Shown one piece after another: positions 46,055 to 57,467 of a stretch of DNA of 64,000 nucleotides (its first letter is position 1; every line of letters starts with the position of its first letter). Made by a program: the position numbers and the translations under genes. This DNA is from Hymenopus coronatus (taxonomy: Eukaryota; Arthropoda; Insecta; Mantodea; Hymenopodidae). The DNA lies in the NCBI GenBank assembly GCA_030762935.1, contig CM060890.1, positions 63,180,765-63,244,764 of the forward strand, read 5' to 3'. Under the pieces are notes generated by a model, which saw only the letters and a program-made list of their open reading frames with translations, had not been told where the DNA came from and ran no database searches.

Positions 46055-46262
46055 ATACCGGCGGAGGACGATGGATTTTCTTCAGGTGTAAAACTTCTTC
46101 GGAAGGAAATTAAAGCCCTTGGTCCCGTGTCGCAGATTTACGGCACGTAAAATAACCTCAAGTCTAATAAAGAGACCTCTGAGCAAAATTTATCGGTTTC
46201 ACGCCCGATATAGAATGGGACGCTGAGTACCACGGTAGATAAAGAGCTGCCATAAATAAAAC
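46055..46262 (+). mobile_element. SINE-2a, head truncated
   Basis: Body CTTCTTCGGAAGGAAATTAAA, CGCAGATTTACGGCACGTAA, CTCAAGTCTAATAAAGAG, CACGCCCGATATAGAATGG, AAATAAAACTCCC. The A and B boxes are missing. Confidence 0.7.
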
Positions 46263-46539
46263 TCCCATTTTCCTGGAAATTGGGGAAACGCGTATGGAAA
46301 CATTGCTCCCAATGGACTGCCTGGTTGGAGTCGTTCATCGCCCTCTAGGTAGCTCCAAAGGATGGTTATGTCTTTGGGTCAAAGTATTAGGGATTTCCGC
46401 GCTCCTGTTTGGCCTGTTTGCCTGCAGACTGTAGCCTCTTGTGGTTCCTTCATTTCATCCCATCCTCCTGGGACAATTCCATCATCCTGAGAGGATGGAA
46501 TGGAATGAAGTATAAAACGAAGTGTACCTCACCGTTCTC

Positions 46540-47202
46540 TATACAGTAGATGTGTTACATTTACATGACTTTCTCTTCCTAGCCTGCAACAAACTATTCC
46601 TTCTAGCTACAACATGCTAAACGAGATAAACATTAACCACTTAAATCCTTATAAGGAAGGGAAATTAAAAGCCGGTCAATATGTGAACAACTGAAATTCG
46701 TTTTGCATTTCCAGAAAAACAAAAGAGATGAAACGAAAGGTAACCTCGTTTGAGAGGGTGAGTAGTTTAAAATTGATACTAATAGCAAAGAATATATCGA
46801 AAACGATCATCTCTGTAACAAAAATATATCTGACATAAATTGTGTGTTTCAACGAGATATTCATTTTCTGTATAGCAAGTTTTAGTCTACTTCTTACAGT
46901 TTACCAGTTATACAAAATTCAGCAAAATTCATCCAGAATGATCTGGTGTTCAACTGCTATTCCCAGAAAATTCAAAATATATATTTATTTGTGATGTAAA
47001 TATCTTTAATGTGCGGTATTTTAATGAAAATCGTTAGAGCCATTTTTAAGAAAAGAGACATTTTCAAATATTTCTCCTTGTAAAGGGTAGTTTAGGGTTG
47101 AGAAATTTTCTTGAAAAATTGCGTGTGGCAATCTTGGAAGATACTAAGCTTGATATTTAACGGTCTTTTCACTTTTGAGCTATGTCCACACACACATACA
47201 CG

Positions 47203-47246
<44 letters not shown>

Positions 47247-47379
47247 AACACATAAAACACATGGACTTTGGATACAGGGGACCCTAAAACGTCTATTTCC
47301 GGTGAAATATTGGTATCGAATTGTTGAGTGGAATGCAATGCCTTCTCTACACATAGTATATGTAGAGAAAGTAAAAATA
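46540..47379 (+). mobile_element. HLE-1 copy, full span
   Basis: Left end AGATGTGTTACATTTACATG and CTTTCTCTTCC. CA tract at about 47190-47240 with a CGCGCG part. The hairpin has shortened but still pairs (CTCTACACATAG with ATGTAGAG). It ends GTAGAGAAAGTAAAAA. Confidence 0.8.
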
Positions 47380-47489
47380 CTCCTCCAAAAATGTGTAACC
47401 TGAAGTCAATTGATGAATCTTTTTTGGTTTATGGAATCTAAATATTACGATGACTGTTTCCTTCCGGATCTAGCACACAAAAAATACTA

Positions 47490-47531
47490 TTTGTTACACT
47501 CGCACGATCTTCTCTATCCATTCTTCTACAA
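47490..47531 (+). mobile_element. HLE-1 first 40 bases, broken off by a triplet tract
   Basis: TTTGTTACACTCGCACGATC, then TTCTCTATCCATTCTTCTAC, matches the HLE-1 left end; the next bases are ATT units. Confidence 0.6.
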
Positions 47532-47563
<32 letters not shown>

Positions 47564-48361
47564 CATCATCATCATTCTTATTATCATCATCATTTTTATT
47601 ATTATTATCATCATCATCACTATTACTATCATCATCATTATTATCATCATCATTATTACCATCATCATTATTATTATCATCAGCATTATTACCATCATCA
47701 GCATTATTATTATCATCATTATTACCATCATCATCATTATTACCATCATCAGCATTATTACTATCATCAGCATTATTACCATCATCATTATTATCATCAG
47801 CATTATTACCATCATCAGCATTATTACTATCATCAGCATTATTACTATCATCATCATTAGTATCATCATCATTATTATAATCATCATTATTATTATCATC
47901 AGCATTATTACCATCATCAGCATTATTACCATCATCAGCATTATTATTATATCATTATTACCATCATCATCATTATTACCATCATCAGCATTATTACTAT
48001 CATCAGAATTATTACCATCATCAGCATTATCATTATTATTATCATCATTATTATCATCATTATTACCATCATCATTATTATTATCATCATCATTATTACC
48101 ATCATCAGCATTATTATTATCATCAGCATTATTATCATCATCAGCATTATTATCATCATTATCATTATTATGATCATCAGCATTATTATCATCATCATTT
48201 TTATTATGATCATCATTTTTATTATTATCATCATCATTTCTATTAGTATCATCATTTCTACTATTATCATCATTTTTATTATTATCATCGTTTTTATTAT
48301 TATCACTGTTTTTATTATTATCATCGTTTTTATTATTATCATCGTTTTTATTATTATCATC

Positions 48362-48392
<31 letters not shown>
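47532..48392. repeat. ATC/ATT triplet satellite, ~860 bases
   Basis: A mosaic of ATT and ATC units with a frequent higher-order unit ATCATCAGCATTATTACC, flanked by purer ATT runs. Long Asn/Asp, Ile/Met or Ser/Leu frames across it come from the repeat and are not genes. Confidence 0.97.
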
Positions 48393-48395
<3 letters not shown>

Positions 48396-49238
48396 GTTGT
48401 TAAATTCACATTCACTTCTAGCCGTCCATCGTTTATCACTGGCTATACAAAGTATTCTTACGACAGCTTATTTTATTATATGTTTCATTACAGTCGAGAT
48501 AATCTTTTGTGGAAATAGCTACATTACACGTTTTGTTGTAGATATTAAGGAAATTGCAATATTAAAGTGTTTAGAAACTGACATTACACATATGTTGGCT
48601 TTAAAATGTCATATCTTTCCCCGCAATTGTAGAAAGCACCTGAAGATGGGCAGGACTATAAAAAGAATGACAAATATTTATATATTCGAACCAGAAATAA
48701 CGAATATCTTGGAAATAGCTTATGCAACAGAAATATTATTTGTAATAAAGGGCTCCAAACTTTCCAGTGTAGTACATTTCCGCTTAGCACTTAACGTTAT
48801 ACAGATAGTACAAAATTCCTTCCAAATAAAGAGGATTTCACAGTTTATTTCCACAAAAGTCTATATATGTATACCTATTATTGTCATATGAACATCTGTA
48901 ATACATGGTATTTCAACAAAAAAAAACCATTTTGTTCCATGTTGAAGGGTCATTGAAGGGTAGGGGGGCATTTTGTTGAGGATTTTTTGTCGCATCTTCG
49001 GAAGAAACTGAATTTAAATTCAAAGTTAGGTATTCATCCGGCTTTTCATTTTTAAGATATGTTGTTTATTTTCAGACAAGTAAACAAACTGAAAAAACAC
49101 ATACACATTTTCGGACACTTCTTCTATAATGCTTTTTAATTTACGGGGCCTCAAAACATAATTTTACTGTGAGCACTCGGAATCGAAGTGTTGGGCGGAA
49201 TATAATACTTCTATTTCTATACGTGGTAGAGAAAGCTT
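48393..49238 (+). mobile_element. HLE-1 copy, old, full span
   Basis: Left end TGTTAAATTCACATTCACTTC. Middle shifted by many substitutions (AAGGGTAGGGGGGCATTTTG). Right end TCTATACGTGGTAGAGAAAG. A 165-codon frame (48394-48891) across it has no matching frame in other copies and is treated as chance. Confidence 0.65.
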
Positions 49239-49269
49239 AGATACAATGAGAATAGAAGAAAGCAGTAGA

Positions 49270-49666
49270 CGAAGGATAGTCAAATTCTCTAAGAGCTGGT
49301 CGCTGTATAAAAATGTACTGTGTCCTTTAATGAGGTATACATTTTTAGTGCAGTAAGATTTTTGCCTGTCTTACGGTAATGCAAAAGCTATTTGGAATGA
49401 AGAGAACTTCAGGGGCTATTCCCCAAAAAATTCCAAAAATATATTTTATTTCTCTTGCAAATGTCCTTTACGTAAGTAGTTTAAACAAAATCGTTACAAC
49501 AAAACCAAAATACTTTTAAAGTTTTCCGTTTAAATAATGTTTTAGGGTGATGGAATTTTCTTGAATATCTTCCTGCCGCACTCCTGAAGGATACTAAACA
49601 AGGCATCAATTTTGGTATATAACGACTTTTCACTTTGGAGTTTTGCTTTTGACATACACACGGATA
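49270..49666 (+). mobile_element. HLE-1 copy, middle part, ending in the microsatellite region
   Basis: Blocks AAGAGCTGGTCGCTGT, CAGGGGCTATTCCCC and GATGGAATTTTCTTGA up to CATACACACGGATACG, where the next copy starts. Confidence 0.6.
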
Positions 49667-50392
49667 CGAAAAAATTTGGTTTGTTTCATTCACATGATTT
49701 GCTCTACATATCTGCAGCAGTTATTGCTAACAAGCTTATGCTTCTATTTACTTCATGCTAATCGAGAAAAATTGAGCAGAAATAGTCTTATTACACACTT
49801 CCTTGAAGTAAAAGGGAAATAAGGAATAAGATAGGTTAAAATGATAGTCAAAAGCTAGTTGTTATGTGACTAAAGTTCCTTTGTGATTATGGATAGGAGT
49901 TGACAAATTCCCGTATGAGAAAATTATAAGTATTTTAAAGCTGAAACCAATAACAAGAAATATCTCAAAAACATTCAACTTCACGAAAAAAGGTATGTGT
50001 GTTTTAACGTGTTTTAACGTGTGTCGTACGTTTTTGTCCATCTCAGGTTTAGCAGTTATGCAAAATTTCGTAAATTCATCCAGATTAAAGTAGTCTCCAG
50101 AGGCTATTCCCAGAAAATTCAAGATATACATTTTATTTGTCAGATAAATATCTTTAATATACGACAATTTAATCAAAATCGTAGGGAGCCATTTTTGAGA
50201 AAATGAAGATTTTCGAAAAAAACGGGATTTTCGTTTTTTAACTATGCTGTCCACAGTCTAAAAATGATTTTTTTTTATTCAGGGACACCGAAAACATGTA
50301 TTTCCGGTGAAATCTCAGTATTGAATGTTTGGGTGCATTACAATACCTTCTCTGTACTATGCACATAGTACGTATAGAGAATGTAAAAATGC
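49667..50392 (+). mobile_element. HLE-1 copy, full span, microsatellite lost
   Basis: Left end AAATTTGGTTTGTTTCATTC and CACATGATTTGCTCTAC. The right end has a good hairpin (CTCTGTACTATGCACATAGT) and finishes TATAGAGAATGTAAAAA. It joins the preceding copy head to tail. Confidence 0.75.
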
Positions 50393-50393
50393 G

Positions 50394-50465
50394 TTCTTGG
50401 ATTCAGGAGATTGTAAAACGTGTATTTTCGGTGAAATCAGTGTATCGAATGTTTGCATATGCCTC
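50394..50465 (+). mobile_element. HLE-1 fragment, block before the hairpin
   Basis: TTCTTGGATTCAGGAGATTG and TATTTTCGGTGAAATCAGTG repeat the block at 50275-50330, directly after the previous copy's hairpin. Confidence 0.55.
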
Positions 50466-50797
50466 ATGTATCTGTACCTTCAGCTATTGTGCACGAACTC
50501 TCGGTTTTTGTTCGTGCTGTTCTCCCCTCTTCATCCCTCAATTATTCAATTAGACTTTTCTGTTTTTCCTGTCCAGGTGGACGTGAGGTTTCCTCAGCTG
50601 TCAATCAACGTCAATCAGAAACAGTATTTGATAACCTTTCAACTAATTAACACGTCATCCACAGTTCCAGAGGGCAGTGGAGATGAAACCATCGTTATCT
50701 TACAATGTTCGCTTTTATTTACATGCCTAACAGTAATTAAGTAGTAATCAAATACGATCCAACAGCATATACATTCAAAATCAAACATATGTTTAGC
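50466..50797. other. No gene seen
   Basis: Overlapping short frames, including a 139-codon plus frame (50325-50744), show no motif and start inside HLE-1 sequence. Confidence 0.35.
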
Positions 50798-51580
50798 ACT
50801 TTTTACTTTCTCCACCGAGAACTGCATATGTAAGCATATAGCCTGTAGAGAACATATTGTATTCCTCCCAAAATTTTGATACCATATTTTCACTGGTAAT
50901 ATACACATTTGAGGTCCCCTGAATCCACAAAGGAATTTTTAAAAAAGGCCACTGTGAGTATGCGACGGTGTTGTGTGTTTCAATTCAAAAAAGAAAAGTC
51001 CGTTAAATATCAAGTTTATTTCAGTTTATTTTCTTCTGATGATGCGACACAAAGATTTTCTCACAAATCTAGGGCAACTCGTTGAAAAAGTTGACCAGCC
51101 AAGATATGTAACACTATACACATAAAAATCACTCTGGACTTACTAATAACACAGGCAAACGAAACAGATTAATAATAGAAGATATAAGAAACAAGATAAT
51201 CGATCTGGCACTCAAGAACTGCATCATTCACTTTGCTTGGGTACAAGGACACGCAGGGATAGCTGTAACGAGATGGCAGATCGATTCGCGAAACCAGCAG
51301 CTGAGGAAAACCTGGATATCGTATATGACAATGTTTCAAAAGACGTCATAGTAACTCAATAAACTTTGGCGACATGTAATTGACAGATAACCATCCATAC
51401 TATGATTAAGAAACTTGATCAAGGTATCACAAGTAGGAAAACAAACTTCTGTATAGGTAGAAGCTATATAATATAGGTAGTTACCAGTTGTAACAACAGT
51501 TTGTAATACTGAATATAACAAATGTAACTGAATGTAATAGAATAACTTTGTAAACCGAAGCATGTAATATTACATTGTAA

Positions 51581-51615
<35 letters not shown>

Positions 51616-52195
51616 TAAGGTAACACTCCACATCCCAGGCTACCCTCTACATGGAAACCTTTCCAAAATGTTCAATTTTCTCAAAAATTGCTCAAACGAT
51701 TTAAATTATATTAAAGATGTTTATATGACATATAAAATGTATAACTGGAAATAGCTTCCGAAGTACTGTCCATTCGAGATGACTTTTTCATACATGGTAA
51801 ACCGTAAAAGATAGACAAAAACTTACTTACTACTTGTCAAAATACACAACTTATGTCCTGTGCATTTTTTGTTGTGGAGTTAGCCATTTCCGAAATATTC
51901 GTTGTTTTTAGTTTAAATTTTAATTACTCACAGTTTTTTCAAACAGGAAGTCCTCATGCATGTTTCTCTTGTTTTACACTTGGCCATGCAAACAGAACAG
52001 AATACCAATTCCAATCGCATAGCAACAGCCTTTAAGAGACTTGGTGCCTTTCTAGTTACAGGGAACTACGTAATAAAACAATTTCTCCTAACGTTTATCT
52101 CGATTAGCATGGAGATAAAGGAATAATCTTTTGTAAAAATGGTTTGTTTATAGAAAACATAGAGAAAGTCATGTGAATGGAATACATCACATTTG
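50798..52195 (-). mobile_element. HLE-1 copy interrupted by a LINE
   Basis: Left part 50798-51072 (TTTTTACTTTCTCCACCG to GCGACACAAAGATTTTCTC). Right part 51615-52195 (CCAGGCTACCCTCTACATGG to AGAGAAAGTCATGTGAATGG and ACATCACATTTGTCC). The break falls in the conserved CCCCAC-CCCCAAAC block. Confidence 0.75.
51073..51614 (+). mobile_element. LINE 3' end with RNase H motif and AAT tail, inserted in HLE-1
   Basis: Frames give GKRNRLIIEDIRNKI, CIIHFAWVQGHAGIA and, after a one-base shift, NEMADRFAKPAAEENLDI. This is the RNase H signature WVxGHAGIxGNExADxxAKxAA of R1/I-group retrotransposons, including the conserved His and the second acidic site. The copy is 5'-truncated, frameshifted, and ends in an AAT run (51583-51612). 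The tail suits the I group, but the clade is not decided. Confidence 0.75.
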
Positions 52196-52294
52196 TCCTT
52201 AGTGATTAATGCACTGTTACAATATACGAACCTATAAGCGGTGTACAATAATTATAAATAAACTGAAAAGACCAGCGGGAAAGAAAATTCCAAG

Positions 52295-52430
52295 GCTAAG
52301 CCTGAGATAACAAGAAAGCTGTGGAAAATCTAGAAATAAAATCCTAATCAGGGAGAACGGTCCTGGTTGGATTTGAACCGTGGACCTACCGGTAGAATCG
52401 GCTAATGCGCTAAGTGTAGTAATTTCAGGA
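52295..52430 (-). mobile_element. tRNA-like sequence, probable SINE
   Basis: On the minus strand CACTTAGCGCATTAGCCGAT (A-box-like), ACGGTTCAAATCCAACC (B box), then GATTAGGATTTTATTTC. Single copy. Confidence 0.45.
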
Positions 52431-52476
52431 GCCCTCTGGTTAGCAGGGTTTTGCTACTCCAAACAAAGATATAAAC

Positions 52477-53388
52477 TAAAAACTCTGATGTGTTACACTC
52501 ACATGGCTTTCTCTAGCTGTTCTACAAACTTCATATATAAGATTATTCTTCTTTCTGCACCTTGCTAATCGAGGTACTCATTAGCACAATGTTCTTATTA
52601 CTTAGTTCCTTATAAGTAGGAATAAAATAAGGGAATACACTAGGCTAAACCCATAGCCAAACGTTTTAAAAGCTGTCGTTATGTCGTTATCGCTTCTTTT
52701 CTTGGCCGGGAGTAGAACAAAAGAAAAACGGACACTCCCGTCTGAGAAAAGTATAAGTACTTCACAACTGAAACTAATAACAATAAATACCACGAAAATG
52801 GTAAAAGCTCCACGAAAAAAAATGTATATGACATAACGTGTGTATTTTAACAAGACCTACATTTTTTGTAGAGTAAGTTTTTGAGTATCTCTTACGGTTT
52901 ACTAGTCATGCCAAATTAAATTCATTAAGAATAAACAGGTCTTTAAAAGCTATCTCCAGAAAATTCAAGATATATATTTTTTTTTTGGTATGTAAATATC
53001 TTTACTATACAGGATTTTAATCAAAATCGTTAGTCATTTTTTAGAAAATCAACATTTTTGAAATTTTAACCATGTAAAGGGTAGGATTTCCTTGAAAATC
53101 TTCGTGTCGCATCCTTGGAAGATAACAAACCTAAATACAAAGTTTAGAATTTAACGGTCTTTTCGTTTTTGAGCTATGCTGTCCACAGACACACAGACAG
53201 ACAGACAGACAGACAGGCAGCAGACACACACATACACACGACCTTTTTCTGAAAATGCTTTTTTTGGATTCAGGGAGTCCTAAAACCTATATTTCCGGTG
53301 AAATCTCGATATCGAATTTTTGAGTGGAATACAATACATATTTTCTCCTTACACTATGTACATATTACGTATAGAGAAAGTAAAAATC
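52477..53388 (+). mobile_element. HLE-1 copy, full length
   Basis: AACTCTGATGTGTTACACTC and CATGGCTTTCTCTAG at the left. ACAG tetranucleotides at 53190-53220 replace the CA run. Hairpin CACTATGTACATATTACGTA and GTAAAAA end at the right. Little decayed. Confidence 0.85.
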
Positions 53389-54884
53389 TTTCATTATAAT
53401 TATTTTACATTGCCTCTTAATATTAACATATACTGTGCAGGTACATATATAATCATTTGGATTTCAGATATATATTTTTTAATACTACTATGATTTCCAA
53501 AACCGATACACACGCTCTGTCTCTCTTTTGCCAAGGAAAGAGAACATCTGGAAAAGCTTTCGTAATATTAAAGCTCGTGACGTAGTTCGTCCGATGCAGA
53601 CACAAACTTCTTTCAAAAAGCAGACCTGTGTTGCTACTAGACTTCTCTTTTTTCCATTTTAGTTTCCTTTCACATATCTGTACGCTGCGAAAAGTTTCTG
53701 CACTTTGTACGCTGTTGTCGAGTATTCTCCAGCACATTTAACTTTTTAGCAAGTATCTAATATTGCCTCTGTTACAGGAGCTACAGATTCCGGCAGTTTG
53801 TGAGGTGGAAGAAATCCTTTATTGAGATCCCTTTGTATCTTCCTGTGATCAAAAGTTAGAAATAACGGATTCCAGTTGCAATACTGTTCCTACTTATATT
53901 CAATGAATTAGTTCTTACGTAAAGTAATATCGGAATTAGATGGGAAAAGAAAGTAAAGCTTGTACTGCCGTTATCCTAGGCAAACTAACTAATTTACGAA
54001 AATCTAGAAGAAATCGTTAAGAACAGTTAATGAATTTGCTTATAGTAAATCATACATTCATTACATTTGTAAGCTATAGGCCTTGAATTCACAGTTAGAA
54101 ACATAATCTAGTGACCAAAGAAACAAACGCTTGATTGTCCCAACTAGCAGAGTGGATTTTCGCAATTATAATAATTTAGACTCACTGCAACATATTTAAG
54201 CCGACAATTTTGCTTAAGCTCACTTTTTCCTACCCTTGGCGGCTACGTAGTAAAGCTTCACCGTGCTTTTACAGATGATCTGTCTCTCGGCAAATCTCTA
54301 GCTGGACGGAATTACTCTCTCCCACGAAGGCCCACCGAAGAGCAGAGGAATAAGTATTTCGATTTTTTCTCACCAGGGAATCTCATATATGACACTCTTA
54401 AGATGGTAGGAGGTATAGTTTTGACCCATCAATGCGTGATGTCAGTGGATATAGCCATATCTGGCTAAAAATGTAAATCGATAAGGAAAAGTAAGTAGCA
54501 GCGACTAAATTCACAAAGTACTTCATGTTAAATAATTTAACCTTATTTTCACCGCTGTTGCCCTGATGTAAATTCTCCAATGGTTTACTTGAGAAACGCC
54601 GAAATGGAAATTCCAAAAACAAAGACAAAAATACTAATTTAAAAGTGTTACATATGTGCAGAATTCATTATTGGATGTTATAAGTAACACGTGAGCGTGT
54701 CAAACATGTATCACTGACATAACATGCCAGATCTACATGAATGAAGAAACAATCTTGAAACGGTACTAAGATGTGCCCAGAATCTAAAGAGCTGAGAGTT
54801 ACCAGAAATTTGTCTTTGTGCTTATAAAAAGTAAGAGGCCCTTTTTCAGGATGGATCGGCTCCTTTCTTTCTATCTTTCCACCT
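53389..54884. other. 1.5 kb without recognisable gene
   Basis: AT-rich. Frames of 94, 76 and 88 codons on the minus strand have no motif and no splice support. Confidence 0.45.
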
Positions 54885-55155
54885 CCAGGACTTACAACAC
54901 AGTGCCTAGGGTTAGTTGAGGAGCCGAGGATCACAGAGAAGCCAGGACGAGTGATCAGCCCGATATCAGGTATGTAAGTGAGGAAGTGGATGATATGAAA
55001 TGACGGTCAACTGGATGACAGAAAGAAGATTATGGAGCAATTGGTGGAATAAATTGTGGGGGGAACCGGAAAACCCGGAGAAAGCCTTTCCAGACGCCGC
55101 TTCGTCCGTCACATTTCTTCCTAGAATCGAATTTGGCCCGCTTAGAAGATCGTTT
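54885..55155 (-). mobile_element. SINE-1b, long-tailed variant, truncating a mariner
   Basis: The minus strand reads TTCTAAGCGGGCCAAATTCG (decayed head and B box), GGCTTTCTCCGGGTTTTCCG, ATTTATTCCACCAATTGCTC, ATTTCATATCATCCACTTCC and TGTAAGTCCTGGAGG, matching 44598-44935. Confidence 0.7.
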
Positions 55156-55159
55156 CCAA

Positions 55160-56075
55160 ATATTGATACTTCAGTTGTTGCCACCCAAAACCACGGTGCA
55201 TTGTCGTGGTGAAAGAGCATTTTTTGTGTACCAACCTTAAGTATTTTTTTCAGCCAACGCCAGTTTCAAATGATCTAGCAATGAAGCATAAAACAGTCCA
55301 GTTATGATTCTGCTTTTTTCCAAGAGCCTACGACTTTTATTCCTTGGAAATCCCAAAAATACAATGGTCATCACCTTACCAACTGATAAAATAGACGTTT
55401 CCTTCTTCGGTATTCTTTCACTAATCTTTATCTATTGTTTTGACTTTTTAACTCTGGTGTGTAATGATGGATCCAGGTTTCATCAACAGTTACAAATCGG
55501 TGAAAAAAATCTTGCGGATTGCGATTAAACAGACGTTGTGTTGTAATGTTGTTCCGGATGCGCTTTTTGTGGACTTTGTCGACACCTCGCATACAGCTTC
55601 TTCATACCAATTCTCCATGTAGGATATTATGAACTTGCTTATTTGAAAAGCCTACAGTTTCAGCAATGGAATAATATTCGGCGGCCTTACAATTACCATT
55701 CATGAATTTGGTCAATACTTTCTTATGTGATGATCTCAATTGGACGGCCGGAGCGTGCTTGATCGACTATTTGGAATGTATTAATCCAAAACTAAGTGGT
55801 CTTCAGTAACGTTGCAGAGTCGCGTCAACTTCATCCAATTCTGTTTTGATGTATACCGCATATATATCATTAAATCAAAATGTTTAATAACAGCACAAAA
55901 ATTGGTTTTTCTATTTTCAATCGAAATCGTCACATTGGCGAATTCAGACGGCTGTCAGCAATGAACTGTACACTGCGCATAATTAATTTTATAGATTCTT
56001 TGAATAATCAAGCCTAGCAACCATGAAGCCACAACAAAAAGATCCCCTTTTTTCATGGAAACTATCAGACTTCTA
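55160..56075 (-). pseudogene. mariner-type transposase pseudogene
   Basis: A cut-and-paste DNA transposase relic read right to left. Recognisable parts in order are VIKHFDLM near 55880, then a GRPIEI-like linker at about 55730-55750. VDKVHKKRIRNNITTQRLFN lies at about 55514-55575. The catalytic TVDETWIHHYTPE is at 55452-55490, with the first acidic residue intact. LFHHDNAP (second catalytic Asp) is at about 55199-55225. The third Asp of the DD34D triad is missing because sequence beyond HHDNAP has been replaced near the SINE-1b junction. Stops and frameshifts interrupt it. A string TATACGAGCGTAGTTTGATA at 56078 resembles mariner ends, but reads in the wrong direction for this element's 5' end, so the boundary is open. 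Confidence 0.8.
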
Positions 56076-56324
56076 TACTATACGAGCGTAGTTTGATAAG
56101 ATTTCAAATGTTGTTTTCCGAGTAACAAATAAATGTGTCATTTAATAAATAGTGGAGATAACTCAAAGGAGTCTGCTGTGCTACAGTGACGTTTCTTCAA
56201 CATAGTATTTTGCAGATAATTTACTTCCTCATAAATCTGAACATAATCAAACCTTCGTAGTCCGTTGTGCCTGTCTAATATTTATATTTGTTATTCGTTT
56301 CGATTAGTTTACAGGTCTCTACTA

Positions 56325-57145
56325 CTTAACTATGATAGAAAGAAGTACTACGTTGCATCCAAAATTCGATATCCAGGTTTCATCAGAAATACATGTGTAG
56401 AGCTCCTCTGAATCCATAAAGTAGTTTTAGAAATCGGCCTGAACGCGGAGATGCTTGCAGTGTGGACGTTTTCTGGGCGCTCGACTCCCGCTTTTATCGG
56501 TAGCTTTCGCGTATGTTCGGAAGCAGAGGAGCAACAACATTGAATCATTAAGTATGCTATACACCCAGTTATTTAGTGGCTTCAACGATAAGGTTTCATT
56601 CGGTCTGTATGTCCCAGATTCCATAAATTAGATAACCTATTCATTGTGATTACTGAGGGCCTCATAAAGAGAAACCTTCTTTGGTTAAAAACTCTGCGAA
56701 AAGAGAGGTGGGCAAACTCTCTCCTCTTCCCCCGCCACCGATTACCCCAAAAAACTAGCGCCCAAGAAAAGGTGCGTACAGAATACACTTAACATGAAAA
56801 GATAAATGAAAGTGAAAACGAGAAATAAAATCAATAGCAAATTAAGCGTTTTCTAAGGATGCCATCCGAAGTCTTTGAACAAGTAACTCATCTTAAATTA
56901 CCCTTTATATGGAACCAATTTCATTAACTTTTATTTTTAAAACCTGGCTCTGAGATTTCATTTAAAATTCCACTATTGTTTAAGATATTTTCATTATTAA
57001 TAAAATAAAATGGGTTCAGTTTTCTTTGAATAGTCTGTGGGTGAATTTTTATAACTGGTAAACCAGTAGTTACAAGAAGCCAAAAGAAATGCAGAGCAGT
57101 TTGAAACATACAATTCATGTACTTAACTATTTCACGTTTGCGTTT
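56325..57145 (-). mobile_element. HLE-1 copy interrupted by ~350 bases of other DNA
   Basis: Left part 56325-56440 (CATCCAAAATTCGATATCC, then AATCCATAAAGTAGTTTTAG). Right part about 56800-57145 (AAGGATGCCATCCGAAG, ATTACCCTTTATATGG, AACTGGTAAACCAGTAG). The intervening 56440-56800 is GC-richer and unclassified. Both ends are missing. Confidence 0.55.
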
Positions 57146-57467
57146 TTTTTTTAAATATTCATGGTTACATGTTTAAGTTCACTGGTTCGAATTGTCCTGC
57201 GCGAGTTATAAAGCATTTTACGCGATTGTGCTATATTATCTGCATATGTACATTAGAAATTAAATACTATAAAGCTGTGTTTTACCCCTCGCAAAGAGCG
57301 CGCCCGTTCATCATCTCCGGTGATAGCAAGAGAGATAAAACGGTCACTCTCGTCAGCTTTCCACTGGCTGGTTTTAACTTGGAATGGCACAGTTCAGTTT
57401 GCAAGTCTTAACACACGAAGTGATATTTCCACGCGTCAAATATTGGGCAGGTGGGCTACTTGATAGA
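57146..57467. other. No gene seen
   Basis: An 80-codon plus frame (57169-57411) has no motif. Confidence 0.35.

Noticed and set aside
47410..48439. Very long open frames on both strands (up to 333 codons) rich in Asn/Asp, Ile/Met or Ser/Leu
   Set aside because: They are translations of the ATC/ATT satellite in different frames; no non-repeat domain is attached.
48394..48891. 165-codon plus-strand frame resembling a gene by length
   Set aside because: It lies wholly in a decayed HLE-1 copy and the frame is not kept in other copies.
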